Of a stretch of 64,000 bases of DNA, positions 23,219 to 34,562 are shown piece after piece. The DNA lies in assembly GCA_030035585.1 (NCBI GenBank), contig CM057473.1, positions 10,838,501-10,902,500 on the forward strand, in the 5' to 3' direction. A model generated the notes under the pieces. That model was given only the letters and a program-made list of their open reading frames with translations, was not told the origin of the DNA and made no database searches. The translations under genes and the position numbers were made by a program. Every line of letters begins with the position of its first letter. Position 1 is the first letter of the stretch. This DNA comes from Dugong dugon (Eukaryota; Chordata; Mammalia; Sirenia; Dugongidae).

Positions 23219-23973
23219 AAGTTCATATCCTTTGATGCACTGGCTCCACTTTTAGAAATAATTTTGAGAAAAAATTAGTGTTGCAGTTAAAAGATGGGTT
23301 TAGTGTTGATCACAGTAGTGAAAAATCTGAAACAATGGAATCATCCAATAATGGGAAATTGCTATATTATGATACATATATGATGGGACATTATATTATT
23401 ATAATAATGAGTATACAAATGAGAAGAGACACATGGTAAATTAAAGTAAAAAACAGAGGCTCCAAAAGTTATGCGGTATGATATCTTTTGTGTTAAAAAA
23501 GATTACACACACATAAATAAACATTTGCATGGAAAAAATCTATAAAAACACACACCATAATGTTAATAATGGCCATCTTTGTTGGTATGATCATGAATGA
23601 TTTAAAAGTTTTGGTTTATTTTCTAAAATAAAATGCTCTTTGAGAATTTTTTTTAAAAAAAGAATATAATGTTTCAAAGCAAGGTGCATGCAATGTAAAC
23701 TAGCTATCCGAAGCCAAGAGACAGATGGGCTGTTATCTTCTTATCTAAAAAATATCAGTCCTAGCTGATGTAATTTAGCCTTAGCTGGTGGACACTGGCT
23801 GTGAAATGTTCTTCCTGAACTCTGGAATTGTTTCTTCTTCTCAAGATCCCCTAGATGTAACCTACTACAGACCCCACAGATTAATAATTCTCAATTCAAA
23901 CGTTCCCTGACTTGGAACCAGAAACATAGACAGCATGTCAGCACGTTGTTATAGTGGTAGGATCCTGGTCAGC

Positions 23974-24135
23974 CAAAACAACCTGTTGCCATTGAGTCGA
24001 TTCCAACTCATAGCGACCCTATAGGACAGGGTAGAATTGTCCCATAGGGTTTGCAAGGAACGGCTGGTGGATTTGAACTGCTGACCTTTTGGCTAGCAGC
24101 CATAGCTCTTAACCACCGCACCACCAGGGCATCCT
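23974..24135 (-). mobile_element. AfroSINE, short form
   Basis: 'ctgttgccattgagtcgatt' to 'aaccaccgcaccaccagggc'; the middle segment is absent. Confidence 0.93.
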
Positions 24136-24429
24136 GGCAGGAGCTCTAAAAATGAGCTTCAGATTTGAAGTGGCATCTGGAGAACAACTCCTAATGCAGC
24201 CACTCCAAAAACTCTGAGTTAAAAATCGCTGCCAACGCTACAACAGTAAGAACTCATAGGGCCACCGAAAACCAGGACTGACATACAGCCATTCGCCTGA
24301 ATCTCAAAGATATGCAGGCAGTTCCCAGGTTACAAACGACATCCATGCCTAAGTGTGTGTTTAAGTCAAGTTTGTAGGTAAGTCGAAACAGATGCATATA
24401 GTTCTTATTTAGCCTTACTTTAGTGCAAG

Positions 24430-24600
24430 AAGGAGCCCTTGCGGTGCAGTAGTTAAGAGGGTGGCTGCTAACCAAAAAGGTCAGCAGTTGGAATCCACCA
24501 GCCACTCCTTGGAAACACTATGGGACAGTTTCTACTCTGTCCTATAGGGTCACTATGAGGACAGAGTGGAACTTCAGCTTGACAGCAACAGGTTTGAGTT
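24430..24600 (+). mobile_element. AfroSINE, short form
   Basis: 'ggagcccttgcggtgcagta' to 'cttgacagcaacaggtttga'. An extra 'aggacagagtgg' in the tail looks like a small internal insertion. 24,601-25,095 has no named feature. Confidence 0.9.
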
Positions 24601-25095
24601 AGTACAAGACTGAAAGCCTTTTTAATGATTTAAAAGCTACACGTGCAGCAAGTGAAGGTGATTGTGATGAAGAATTTGTTTGCTAGTAGGGGTTGGTTCA
24701 ATAGGTTCAAAGTGAGGACAAATTTATATAACATTAAAGGGCAATAAGAGTTGTCCTGAGGTCTGACATTCATAACCTGGGGACTTACTGTACCCCAAAC
24801 TGTATGCATGATGGATTTGGAATAGGGAAATTAATCAAGGGTCTACCCTTTGCCCTAGCACAGGGAACACTGTGGTACCTCCCAGGATCACCTCCCTAAC
24901 TCTCTAGCTCTTAACCCTTCATCAGTATCCCAGGGCACAGGACAAAGAAGTAAACCCAGTCCTCCCTGAGGGTTACGTTCTGTGCTTAGTCTTAAAACTT
25001 GCTTTTGTCCCTCACATTTACACGGACACGTTCTCCACCTCAAAGTCCTAGTAATAATTATAATGGCGATGATGACAAGCATCACAGCAGCTCCA

Positions 25096-25260
25096 TGAGT
25101 CGGTACCATTGTCATCCATCTTACAGATGAGGAAACTGAGAATCAGAGAGGTTAACAGAATCTCCTGAGATCATACAGATTGGAAGTGTCAGCGATGAGA
25201 TTCAAACCCAGACAGATGTCTCTAGGGTTTGTGATCTTAACCACGCTGTTTCCAGTGGGC
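25096..25260 (-). mobile_element. MIR SINE
   Basis: 'cttacagatgaggaaactga' followed by 'gattcaaacccagac' and the head-side bases is the reversed MIR core. 25,261-25,470 is unassigned. Confidence 0.85.
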
Positions 25261-25469
25261 CAATCAGGTCTCTATGAAACTGTAAATATGATTCCTTGAG
25301 GCACATCGTATGCAAATGCCATTAAATAGCTGGTAAATGCATATTGGTAGAATAAATATTCTTGAGCACTGTGCTGGGGTATGGTGGTATGCAAGGCAGA
25401 TGTATTCCTTGCCTTCAACAGATTTCCTCCATCAAGATATTTGCTCCGTCACCAAAATTAGTTAGGGTG

Positions 25470-26370
25470 ACTTTTTAAAACAGTTTTTAACAACTTTTCC
25501 TATTTAAAATGTACAATTTGATACATTTTGACATATGTACACATCTGAGGCCCTCGGGTGGCAGTTAAGTGTTCGACTACTAGTTCAAAGGTTGATGGTT
25601 CAAACCCACCCAGAGGTGCTTCGGAAGACTGGCCTGGTGGTCTGCTTCCAAAAGGTCACAGCCTTGAAAACTATGCAACAGTTCTACTCTGCACAGCTAG
25701 GGTTGCTATGAGTCGGAATCAACTTGCAGGCAACTAACAACCACAATGTACACTCTGAAACCATCACCCCAATCAAGATAATGAATAGATCCTTCACCTG
25801 CAAAAGCTCGTTTTGCCCCTTTGTGATCTTTCTCTCCCACCCCTTCCTCCTCATACAACTACTAATCTTTCTGTCACTACAGATTAGTTTGCATCTTTTA
25901 GAATTTTATATAAGTGGAATTATACAGTACATATTCCTTTTTTCATCTGGCTTCTTTCACTAAGCATAATTATTTTGAGATTCAGGTATGTTGCTGGGTC
26001 TATCAATAGTCCACTCTGTTTTTAGTATTCAGTAGTATTCCACTATATGAATGTACTAGCATTATTTATCCATTCCCCTGTTGATGGACCTTTGGGTTGC
26101 TACTAGTTTTGGGCTATTACAAATAAAGCTGCTGTGAACATTGTGTACAAGCGTTTGTATGGACATGTGCTTTTATTTCTCTTGGGTAAATAACTAGAAG
26201 TAAAATGACTGGGTCATATAATAGACATATGTTTAATTTTTCTAAGAAATGGACAAACTGTGCTTTAAAGTGGCTACACAGTTTTATATTCCCACCAGCA
26301 GTGCATGAGAGTTCCAGTTGCTCCACATTCTGGCCAATACGCACACGGAATGTGCCTCTTACTTAGTTCA
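25470..26370 (-). mobile_element. Ancient L1 fragment, split by an AfroSINE
   Basis: Reads as reversed L1: 'gaatagatccttcacctgc', 'cttctttcactaagcataat', 'tgttgatggacctttgggtt', 'ctgctgtgaacattgtgtac', 'cccaccagcagtgcatgaga'. It is interrupted at 25,545-25,745. Confidence 0.75.
25545..25745 (+). mobile_element. AfroSINE, long form
   Basis: 'gaggccctcgggtggcagtt', B box 'ggttcaaaccc', middle 'ggtggtctgcttccaaaagg', tail ending 'gcaactaacaaccacaa'. Confidence 0.88.
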
Positions 26371-26610
26371 ATCAAGTATAGGAGACCAAATGGGCAACAT
26401 CTGCCCAAAAGCAAAGATAAGAAGGCAGGAAGGGATAGGAAAACTGGATGAATGGACACAGAGAACCCAGGGTGAAAAGGGAAAGGGGGGGAATGCAGAC
26501 ATATTGTGAGGACTGCAACTAATGTCACAAAACAATTTGTGTATAAAATTTTTGAATGAAAAACTAATTTGCGCTGTGAACTTTCACCTAAAACACAATA
26601 AAATTTTAAA
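26371..26610 (+). mobile_element. Afrotherian L1 3' terminal fragment
   Basis: 'aagaaggcaggaagggatag', 'ttgtgaggactgcaactaat', 'ctttcacctaaaacacaata' and an A-rich end. It is the same terminal block as at 45,936-46,134 and, reversed, 29,762-30,000. Confidence 0.8.
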
Positions 26611-26638
26611 AAAAGATTCTAGGTTGACAATATAATTC

Positions 26639-26808
26639 TTGCAGCCCTGGTGGCACAGTGGTTAAGAGCCTGGCTGCTAACCAAATGCTGGCAGTTTGAA
26701 TCCAGCAGCCACTCCTTGGAAACCCTATGGGGCAGTCCTACTCTGTCTTACAGGGTCACTATGAGTTGGAATTGACTCGATGGCAACGAGTGTGATTTGA
26801 TTTGGATA
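26639..26808 (+). mobile_element. AfroSINE, short form
   Basis: 'gcagccctggtggcacagtg', 'agtttgaatccagc', 'ggggcagtcctactctgtct', 'gactcgatggcaacgagt'. The middle segment is absent. 26,809-27,098 shows nothing recognisable. Confidence 0.93.
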
Positions 26809-27098
26809 TGATTGTCACCCTACAAGGTGAACACAATTCAGGCAGTGGGTGGGATGAAATCACTAGGGGATCATTTCACAGAACTTGGCCTTGAAGGACA
26901 CTTCAGATTTAGTAAGTGGAGACTTCTGAAGGACTAGGTGTGGGCAAATACAAGGGCTCCATTACCAGCATGAGTAAAGGGAAGTCTTTAAGGGGTAGAG
27001 GACAATGAAGAACATGCAAGAAACCAAAGGTGGTTAGAAACCACCACCCAGCTAATCTAAGGTATCATGTGGCAGCTCTCAAGAGTCTTCCTTAAAAG

Positions 27099-27171
27099 AC
27101 AACGAACTTTGGCAGCACATGTACTAAAACTGGAATGATACAGAGAAGATTAGCACGGCTCCTGCACAAGG
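27099..27171 (+). pseudogene. U6 snRNA pseudogene, 3'-truncated
   Basis: 'tttggcagcacatgtactaa' and 'gatacagagaagattagcac' are the U6 5' domain and the ACAGAGA-box region. About 70 of U6's ~107 nt are present, with several substitutions. Similarity stops exactly at 'cctgcacaagg'. The 3' stem-loop and terminator are replaced by unrelated sequence. U6 is the spliceosomal catalytic snRNA; this copy lacks needed 3' elements and is not functional. Confidence 0.92.
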
Positions 27172-27312
27172 GGCCCCTTCTTCTGTTCCTCCACCATCCT
27201 GCTTCCTGGAACCACTCCCTGGAAGGAGCCTGGATGCCTGAAAGCTTCACAGAGCAGAGCCCCCGTACCAGCCCTTGCCACCCTGCCTCCAAATTTGATG
27301 TTTCTCTATCTC
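27172..27312 (+). other. Unidentified GC-richer segment fused to the U6 fragment
   Basis: About 140 bp of unrelated, GC-richer sequence directly continues the truncated U6 ('ggccccttcttctgttcctc' onward). This is the layout of U6 chimeric retrocopies made when L1 reverse transcriptase switches template. I cannot identify the partner transcript, and no poly(A) is visible before the next repeat. Confidence 0.4.
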
Positions 27313-27715
27313 GTTTGTTGCTGTGGCTCGTTGCTTTCAAGTCAGCTCCAACTCTGGGTGACCTTATCTATAACAGAATGAAATGTTGCCCAGTCCCATG
27401 CCATCTTCAAAATCATTGGTATGCTTGAACTCATTGTTGTGGGCAAGGTGTATTTTGAGTCCCTTCCAACCTAGGGAGCTCACCTTCCAGAACTGTATTG
27501 GACAATATTCTGTTGTGATCCACAAGGTTTTTCACTGGCTAATTTCTGGAAGTAGATTGCCAGGTCTTTCTTCTTAGTCTGTCTTAATCTGGAAGCTCCA
27601 CTGTAACTGTCAACCACAGATGAGTCTGCTGGTATTTGAAATACCAGTGGCATAGCGTCCAGCATCACAGCAACACACAAGCCCCCACTGTACAACAGGC
27701 TGATAGACAGGTGGT
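27313..27715 (-). mobile_element. Internally deleted RTE derivative (second type)
   Basis: On the minus strand, about 250 bp of the RTE 5' end ('ccagcatcacagcaacacac' on the plus strand) are joined to about 150 bp of the 3' end ('gcccagtcccatgccatctt' on the plus strand). The coding core is missing. The junction differs from that of the copy at 18,894-19,391. 27,716-28,229 holds no named feature. Confidence 0.8.
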
Positions 27716-28398
27716 TTTAAGCCTCTGTTATTTGGAATGTGTCTGTCCCTAGCAGCTAAAACCAGATGATGTAATGGCATAGTACTCTATCCTTGCTAAA
27801 GCTGATCTTATCTAGTTCGTGTTCATCTTATCTTTCTTTCAAAATTACTTTAAAAAAAAAGGCCAGCTATTGCTAACCTAAGCAGTTTTTGCGAGCCTCT
27901 GGTCCTGCTGAACTTCTACTTTTTAATGCTATTTCCAGCATTTCTCTCTGTCCTTGCTTTTGTATACCTTTTTTACATGACCTTTTAAAAGCTTGAAACT
28001 GCCTTATAACCTACCCCATTTTAAAACGGATGGGAGGTGACTCTAGAGATCTTAGACCATTTCATTCTCAAGGAATCTAAAACATGCCTTGCCTGAGCCT
28101 TGGCTGGGTCTGATGGGAGCCATCCCAGATGTCTGGGCCTGAGTGTGATTCCCACAGTTCTTTGAAGAAGCAGGCTCTGCGGCCTGCATAGGAAGGAGCT
28201 CACAGTCTCACAAGTAGATATTTAATTTTTGAAAAAATAAACTTTATTTTTTGTAGCAGTTTTGGAGTTACAGACAAATTGTAAAGATAGCGCTAAGAGT
28301 TCCCATAGAACCCAAACCCAGTTTCCCCTAGTATTAACTTCTTACATTCCTGTGGTCCGTTTATCACAATGAATGAACCAATATCGATACAGTATTAA

Positions 28399-28612
28399 CT
28401 AGGGTCCCTGGGTGGTGCAAATGGTTTGTGCTCGGCTATTAACCTAAAAGTTGGCAGTTCAAAGCCACCCAGCAAAACCTCAGGAAAGACCTGGAGATCT
28501 GCTTCTGTAAAGTCTGTAGCCAAGAAAACCCTCTGGAGCAGTTGTCCTCTGTAACACATGGGGTTACCATGAGTCAGAATCAACTTGACAGCAGTGGGTT
28601 TGGTTTTGGTTA
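28399..28612 (+). mobile_element. AfroSINE, long form
   Basis: 'gggtccctgggtggtgcaaa', middle 'ggagatctgcttctgtaaag', tail 'cttgacagcagtgggtttgg'. It sits in the L1M 3'UTR near the position equivalent to the SINE at 532-696. Confidence 0.92.
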
Positions 28613-28792
28613 TTATTCACTAAAATCCGTTGTTTATTCAGATTTCCTTAGTTTTCCTTTAACGTCTTTTTCTGTCTCAAGATCCCATCCAGGATAGCAC
28701 ATTACATTTAGTCATCATGTCTTCTAGGCCTCTCTAGACTATAACAGCTTCTCAGACTTTCCTTGTTTTTAATGACCTAGAGAGTTTTGAGG

Positions 28793-28820
28793 ATGGCACC
28801 TAACAACAACAACAATAACC
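28793..28820 (+). mobile_element. Minimal RTE/AfroSINE tail insertion
   Basis: 'atggcacctaacaacaac' plus a few bases interrupts L1M text. Only the last ~25 nt of the shared RTE/SINE tail are present. Confidence 0.6.
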
Positions 28821-28929
28821 GTGTATTTTGAAGATTGTCCCTGAATTGCGATTTGTGTGGTGTTTTTCTCACGATGAAACTGGGATCATGTCTTTCAGGA
28901 GGAAGACTACAGGAAAAAAACAAACTACC

Positions 28930-29025
28930 TAACCCTTGCGGTTAGCAGCCAAACGCTTACCCACTGCGCCGCCGGGGCTTCACAAGGCTGTATCCTAACC
29001 CATTGCCGTTGAGTCCGGTAGAGTG
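28930..29025 (-). mobile_element. Rearranged AfroSINE remnant
   Basis: The reversed SINE head ('cactgcgccgccggggcttc', 28,932-28,982) precedes the reversed SINE end ('cattgccgttgagtccgg', 29,001-29,020). This is opposite to the normal order and the body is missing. Confidence 0.65.
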
Positions 29026-29053
29026 TTATTCTCATCATATCATATCGGGGTGC

Positions 29054-29578
29054 TGTCATGGATTGAATTGTGTCCCCTAAAAATATCTGTCAACTTGGAT
29101 GGGTCATGATTCCCAGTATTGTATGACTGTGTACCATTTTGTAATCTGATGTGATTTCCTTACGTGTTGTAAACTCTATCACTATGACGTAATAAGATGG
29201 ATTAGCGGCAGTTATACCTCATGATACTGACGAGGTATACAAGATTGGATAGTGTCTTAATCCAATCTCTTTTGAGATACAAAAGAGAGAAGGTAGCAGA
29301 GACACGTGGGAACCTCATACCACCAAGAAAGCAGTGCCGGGAGCAGAGCACGTCCTTTGGACCTGAGGTTCCTGTGCTGAGATGCTCCCAGACCAAGGGA
29401 AGACTGATGCATCACAAGGACCTTCCTCCAGAGCCTACAGAGAGAGAAAGCCTTCTCCTGGAGCTGATGCCCTGAATTCGGACTTGTAGCCTACTGGACT
29501 GTGGGAGAATAAACTTCTCCTTGTTAAAGCCATCCACTTGTGGTATTTCTGTTACAGCAGCACTAGGTGACTAAGACA
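29054..29578 (+). mobile_element. Solo MaLR/MLT-like LTR
   Basis: 525 bp, starts TGTCATGG and ends ACTAAGACA. It contains an AATAAA ('gagaataaacttctcc') near its 3' end and the MLT1-like ending 'ttacagcagcactaggtga'. Flanking 5-mers ggtgc/ggtac match at 4 of 5. No internal retroviral sequence is present. Confidence 0.85.
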
Positions 29579-29761
29579 GGTACCTACTATCAACATGATT
29601 TATCACTGTTAATGTTGAGCTTGATCATCTGGCTGAGGTAATGTTTGGCAGGTTTCTGTACTGTAACATTTCTCTTTTTCTGCCTTTCCACTCTGCACTC
29701 TTTGAAAGGAAGTCACTATGCACAGCCTGCACTTAAGGAGTGGCGAGTTATGCTCCATCTC

Positions 29762-30204
29762 ATTTTTTTTTTTTTTTGGAGTGGTTTTAAACTTTCTTTT
29801 TAATTGTACTTTGATGAAGATTTACAGAGCAAACTAGTTTCTCATTAAACAGTTAATATACATATTGTTTTGTGACATTGGTTGCCAACCCCACAACATG
29901 TCAACACTCTCCACTTCTCGACCTTGGGTTTCCTGTTACCAGCTTTCTTGTCCCCTCCTACCTTCTCGTCCTTGCCCCTGGGCTGGTGTACCCATTTAAT
30001 CTCCTTTTGTTTTATGGGCCTGTCTAATCTTTGGATGAAAGATGAACCTCAGGAGTGAGCTAAAAGGATATCCGGGGGCTATACTCTTGGGCTTTCTCCA
30101 GTCTTTGTCAGACAAGTTAAGTCTGGTCTTTTTTTGTAAGTTAGTATTTTGTTCTACATTTTTCTCCAGCTCTGTCTGATACCCTCTACTGTGACCCCCA
30201 TCAG
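29762..30204 (-). mobile_element. Afrotherian L1 3' end (minus strand)
   Basis: A long T-run at the left (poly(A) of the minus strand), then 'gatttacagagcaaactag', 'tatgggcctgtctaatcttt', 'catttttctccagctctgtc'. The target duplication 'tatgctcca' is at 29,749-29,757 and 30,205-30,213. Confidence 0.9.
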
Positions 30205-30302
30205 TATGCTCCACCCCTTGTAGGTGAACTATCTACATAAAGTACTTGGAATTCTTCATAAAAGATTTGTCTCTTCTCTCCTCTTTATTTATTCATTCAG
30301 AC

Positions 30303-30345
30303 AAAAAACAAGCCCATTGCCGTCAAGTCGATTCTGACTCTTATT
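30303..30345 (-). mobile_element. AfroSINE end fragment
   Basis: 'aagcccattgccgtcaagtc' followed by 'gattctgactc' is about 40 bp of the reversed SINE end embedded in L1M text. Confidence 0.6.
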
Positions 30346-30571
30346 ATCAGTGTGGACTCATGGATGTTTATTTAATACTTTGGGTTATAACCCAGTGCTA
30401 CTTTATTTATTTTGTTGCTTATATTTGTTCACCTGTGGTCATTGGGAGCTCTTTCATGTGGTTCCAGAGTCCCCCTGCCATGCTGTGAGCTTGTTTTTAT
30501 CTTTATTTATTTATTGTTTGGAGCATTTCCTTGTTCATACTACAAGATACTCATTTTGTGTATTTACCGTC

Positions 30572-30949
30572 TGTTACAGATTGAATTGTGTTCCCCCAAA
30601 ACATGTGTTGTAAACCCTAACCCACATATCTGTGGTTATAATTCAATTTGGGAATGGATTTTCTTTGTTATATTAATGAGGCAGGATTAGTGTAGGGTGT
30701 GTCTCGAGTCAACCTCTTTTGAGAGATGGGGAAAGAGAGACCCAAGCCACATGAAGATCACCCAGGAGCAGAAGCTCAAAAGAGACAAGGACCTTCCTCC
30801 AGAGCCAACAGAGAGAGAAAGGCTTCCCCTAGAACTGGCACCCTGAATTCAGACTTCTAGCATCCTAAACTGTGAGGAAATTAATTTCTGTTTGTTAAAG
30901 CCTTCTACTTGTAGCATTTCTGTTATAGCAGCACTAGATAACTAAGATA
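30572..30949 (+). mobile_element. Solo MaLR/MLT-like LTR
   Basis: 378 bp, from TGTTACAG to ACTAAGATA. Homologous to the LTRs at 29,054 and 40,520 but more diverged and shorter. Flanking 5-mers are ccgtc and ctgtc. Confidence 0.82.
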
Positions 30950-31320
30950 CTGTCCTAGTCCTAGAATCAGCCATTTCTCTAAGGAGCCCTGGTTGCTTTT
31001 ATTGCAGAACGTTATTAGAAACCAAGATCTGGGTGCTAAGTGTGCTCATTGTTATTGGAGTGTTGTTACTTCTAAGCTTTCTCGGCTGACAGAGCAAGGA
31101 AATCTATGTGTATATACTAACCTAGGTATATGCACATATCTACAATTATTTCTATATGTAACCATTTATATCTATATTAAAGATCAGTTCATATTGATGT
31201 CTCCGACTCTAATCTATTACCAAATATATAATTCCAGCCTCCTCTCCCCTTATTTATCTCCAAACTCCCCCTCAAACCCCCATCCATTTACTTAATTGTT
31301 CAATTCTAGTATACATGTGT

Positions 31321-31508
31321 AACACAAAAACCAAACCAGTTGCCATTGAGTTGATTCTGACTCATGGCGACTCTGTTTCATAGGGTTTTCAATGGCAGTG
31401 ATCTTTCAAACATAGACCCCCAGGCCTTTCTTCTGAAACACCTCTGGAGGGACTTGAACCACTAACCTTTAGTAGCCTCGTGCTTAACCATTTGTGCCAC
31501 CCAGGTGC
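31321..31508 (-). mobile_element. AfroSINE, long form
   Basis: 'ccagttgccattgagttgat' to 'accatttgtgccacccaggt', with the middle segment ('cccccaggcctttcttctg'). Confidence 0.9.
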
Positions 31509-31594
31509 TATAGGAATTTTTCACTCATACTCCCATGAGAAGAAACGAAATACTAGAGTACAATGCTTACGCAAAATTTCTTTTGTCTCTAGAT

Positions 31595-32764
31595 TTGTTG
31601 TTGTTGTTAGGTGCCACCAAGTCAGTTCCAACTCACAGCAACCCCTATGTACAACAGAACCAAACACTGACCTGTCCTGTGCCATTCTCACAATCATTGC
31701 TATGTTTGAGCCCATGTTGCCATCACTGTGTCAGTCCATCTCATTCAGGGTCTTCCTCTTTTGCACTGACCCTCTACTTTACCAAGCATGATGTCTTTCT
31801 CCAGAGATTGCACCCTGTTGATAACATGTTCAAAGTATGTGAGATGAAATATCACCATCCTAGCCTCCAAGGAGCATTCTGGCTGTACATCTTCCGAGAC
31901 AAATTTGTTCATTCTTCTGGCAATCCATGGTATATTCAATATTCTTCACCAACATCATAATTCAAAGGCGTCAATTCTTCTATTTCTTCTTTATTCATTG
32001 TCCAGCTTTCACATACATAAGAGGCGATTGAAAATACCATGGCTTGGGTCAGGCACTCCTTCGTCCTCAAAGTGACATCTTTGCTTTTCAATACTTCAAA
32101 GAGGTCTTTTGCAGCAGATCTGTGCAATGCAATATGTCACTTGATTTTTTGACCACTGATTCCATTGGCATTGATTGTGGGTCCAAGTAAAATGAAATCC
32201 TTGACAGCTTCAGTCTTTTCTCTGTTTATCATGATGTTGCTTACTGGTCCAGTTGTGAGAATTTTTGTTTTCTGTATGTTGAGGTGTAATTCTTACTGAA
32301 GGCTAGAGTCTTTGATTTTCATCAGTGAGTGATTCAAGTCCTTCTCACTTTCAGCAAGCAAAGTTGTGCCATCTGCATATCGCAGGCTGTTAATGAGTCT
32401 TCCTCCAATCCTGATGCCAAGTTCTTCTTCATATAGTCCAGTTTCTCGGATTATTTGCTCAACCTACAAATAGAATAAGTATGGTGAAAGGATACAACCC
32501 TGATGCATGCATTTCCTGATTTTAAACCATGCAGTATTCCCTTGTATTGTTTGAATGACTGCCTCTTGGGCTATGTACAGATTCCACATGAGCACAATTA
32601 AGTGTTCTGGAATTCCCATTCTTCGAAATGCTATCCATAATGTGTCATGATCCACACTGTCGAATGCCTTTGCATAGTCAATAAAACACAGGTAAACATC
32701 TTTCTGGTATTCTCTGCTTTCAGCCAAGATCCATCTGACATCAACAATGATATCCCTCATTCCA
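31595..32764 (-). mobile_element. RTE LINE, 5'-truncated
   Basis: Begins with (GTT)n, the reversed (AAC)n tail, and continues through the C-terminal region into the palm domain. A minus-strand open stretch at 32,464-32,760 contains motif A (CFIDYAKAFDSVDHD) and a degraded motif B (QGCILSPYLF). Upstream coding sequence is missing. The 5' edge abuts an AfroSINE tail. Confidence 0.92.
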
Positions 32765-32870
32765 CTCTCCGTAAAGTTTACAGCCTAGAAAACCCTATGG
32801 GGGCAGTTATACTCTGTCACATAGGGTTGCTATGAGTCAGAATCTACTTGAGGGCACCTAACGATGACTT
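32765..32870 (+). mobile_element. AfroSINE 3' fragment
   Basis: 'gtaaagtttacagcctagaa' to 'acttgagggcacctaacga'; the head is missing. It is joined back-to-back with the 5' edge of the RTE at 31,595-32,764. 32,871-33,682 has no named feature. Confidence 0.8.
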
Positions 32871-33682
32871 TTTCTCTCCACCTACCAAAGACAGGAGAGA
32901 ATCGTTCTTGGCTCTTCACCAAGAGAACCTGATGGAGTTTCTGAAGGTAAAGCCTATGAAAACTGTGGAGATTTCATTTAGACTGGGCCCCCTGGAGTTT
33001 TTAATTCTCAAGCTCTTCCACTTTCAATCTCCAGAAAGTCATCAAAATTAACTGTTAAATTGTTCTTACCAGTTCATTTTTCCAACAGCTTCTGAACCAG
33101 GTAAGCAGATATTGGTCCTGACTCTTGTCTCTCCAAATTTTGGGGTGACAATTTGCCCTGTGACCTCAGTTCTCTGATGTGTCCAAGAAAAGTCATTGAC
33201 CTTCAGGTGTTCAGTTTTTCTTACTGTAATGTCAGCAGTGACACTTTCTAAGCTCTTTGCATGTCAGAGCAGAAATCAGTAGTCCCCTAGATACTTAATT
33301 TTAATTCTTGTATTCTTCCAAGCTCCAGAAGAGAATGCTGTGAATGTGACACAATATTCCCATCAGTGATGGTTTATCCCAAGTGTAGGTAGAAATATCT
33401 TTAACTTGCCATGGTACCATATCCAGAAATAAGGATAAAGACATTACATCAGAACACACAATTTTAGGCCAGGAGTTTCATGCTACCATTTATTTGTTTA
33501 TGTAATTGTCACATTTCAACTGTTGTTTCCACTCCAAAGTCTGTGGTAATTCCTTTTCCCTCTTTTCTTTCTTCCACAGCCAATGTTGACTATCATTTTA
33601 CTGAGAAAGTATTTATACATATGCTGACAGCTCTAAGAATCATGAAATATTTTTATGGGTTTTGTTGAACTTATCCCTACTG

Positions 33683-33872
33683 TGAGGAGCCCTGGTGGTT
33701 AAGAGCTTGGCTGCTAACTGAAAGGTCGGCAGTTGGAACCCATTAGCCACTCCACAGGAGAAAGGTGTGGCAGCCTGCTTCCTTAAAGATTACAGCCTTG
33801 GAAACCCCGTGGGGCAGTTCTACTCTGTCCTACAGGGTTGTTATGAGTTGGAATTGACTCAGTGTTTGTATT
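33683..33872 (+). mobile_element. AfroSINE, long form
   Basis: 'gaggagccctggtggttaag' (A-box side shortened), 'agttggaaccc', middle 'ggtgtggcagcctgcttcct', tail 'ggggcagttctactctgtcc'. 33,873-34,562 is unassigned AT-rich to mixed sequence. Confidence 0.92.
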
Positions 33873-34562
33873 CCTACTGTGATATAAAACCATATTGTTC
33901 TACATCTTGTTCTATTTTCTGTGAGACTGGAAACTTAAAGCTCCTTGTTTCATTATAAAACTAAATAAACACTGGGATTTTAGAGACGCAGAATCAGGGC
34001 TGGTCCTAGGGTGCAACACTAAAGGGGGTGCCGTAAAACTTGGTGATTAAGGTATTTTATTGTGATATCTTAAAAAATAAAAATTAATGCAAGGAACCCA
34101 AGACGAACAAAACATAAAAGTTTTAAATAACGACAGGATCAGTATATTATCTTGTCTAAAGATTGCAAATCCTTCACACATGGCCCAAATACGGAGCCAA
34201 CTCTTTCTTTTATTGCTCACAGCACATCTAAGACAGCTTGCAGCCTTTAATAAGGCTTCACTTGAGGTTCAGAGGTTACAGAAAGTAATTTCAATGCAAT
34301 ACACAAGTAGTTTCAGTTCCTCTGGCAATAGATACTGCTGCTCTCAAAGCTGTTAGACAAGAGCCACCCTTACTGGGAGCCTTCACTCAGCATGCATGAG
34401 GGTAGAGAACATCTTACCCTTCACCCAGAGTACCCTTGAGCTCATCTCCCAACGTTAGTCCCATCCTACCAGCAGAAAATGGACACAGCAGAAATAGGCT
34501 CCACCCACCTCCTTCCTGCCAAGCCAATCTAAACACTGAACTATCAGTCCTACTTTTCTTCT

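Larger units (their letters stand above)
18745..23650 (+). mobile_element. Ancient L1 end, split by RTE and L1-tail insertions
   Basis: Three pieces form one old L1 3' region once insertions are removed: 18,745-18,893, 22,702-22,789 and about 23,219-23,650. Joins are supported by repeated target bases ('tactctct' around the RTE block, 'gttcatatc' around the L1-tail block). 23,651-23,973 has no recognised feature. Confidence 0.6.
28230..31320 (-). mobile_element. Ancient L1M 3'UTR carrying several nested insertions
   Basis: Skipping the later insertions, the pieces read in order like a single old L1M 3'UTR in reverse: 'tagcagttttggagttacag', 'ggatagcacattacatttag', 'tacctactatcaacatgatt', 'aaggagtggcgagttatgct', 'tttgggttataacccagtgc', 'agccatttctctaaggagcc'. 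The internal insertions are listed separately. Confidence 0.65.

Noticed and set aside
30246..30690. Overlapping 80-92-codon ORFs
   Set aside because: They lie in ancient L1M 3'UTR and an LTR, with no coding signature.
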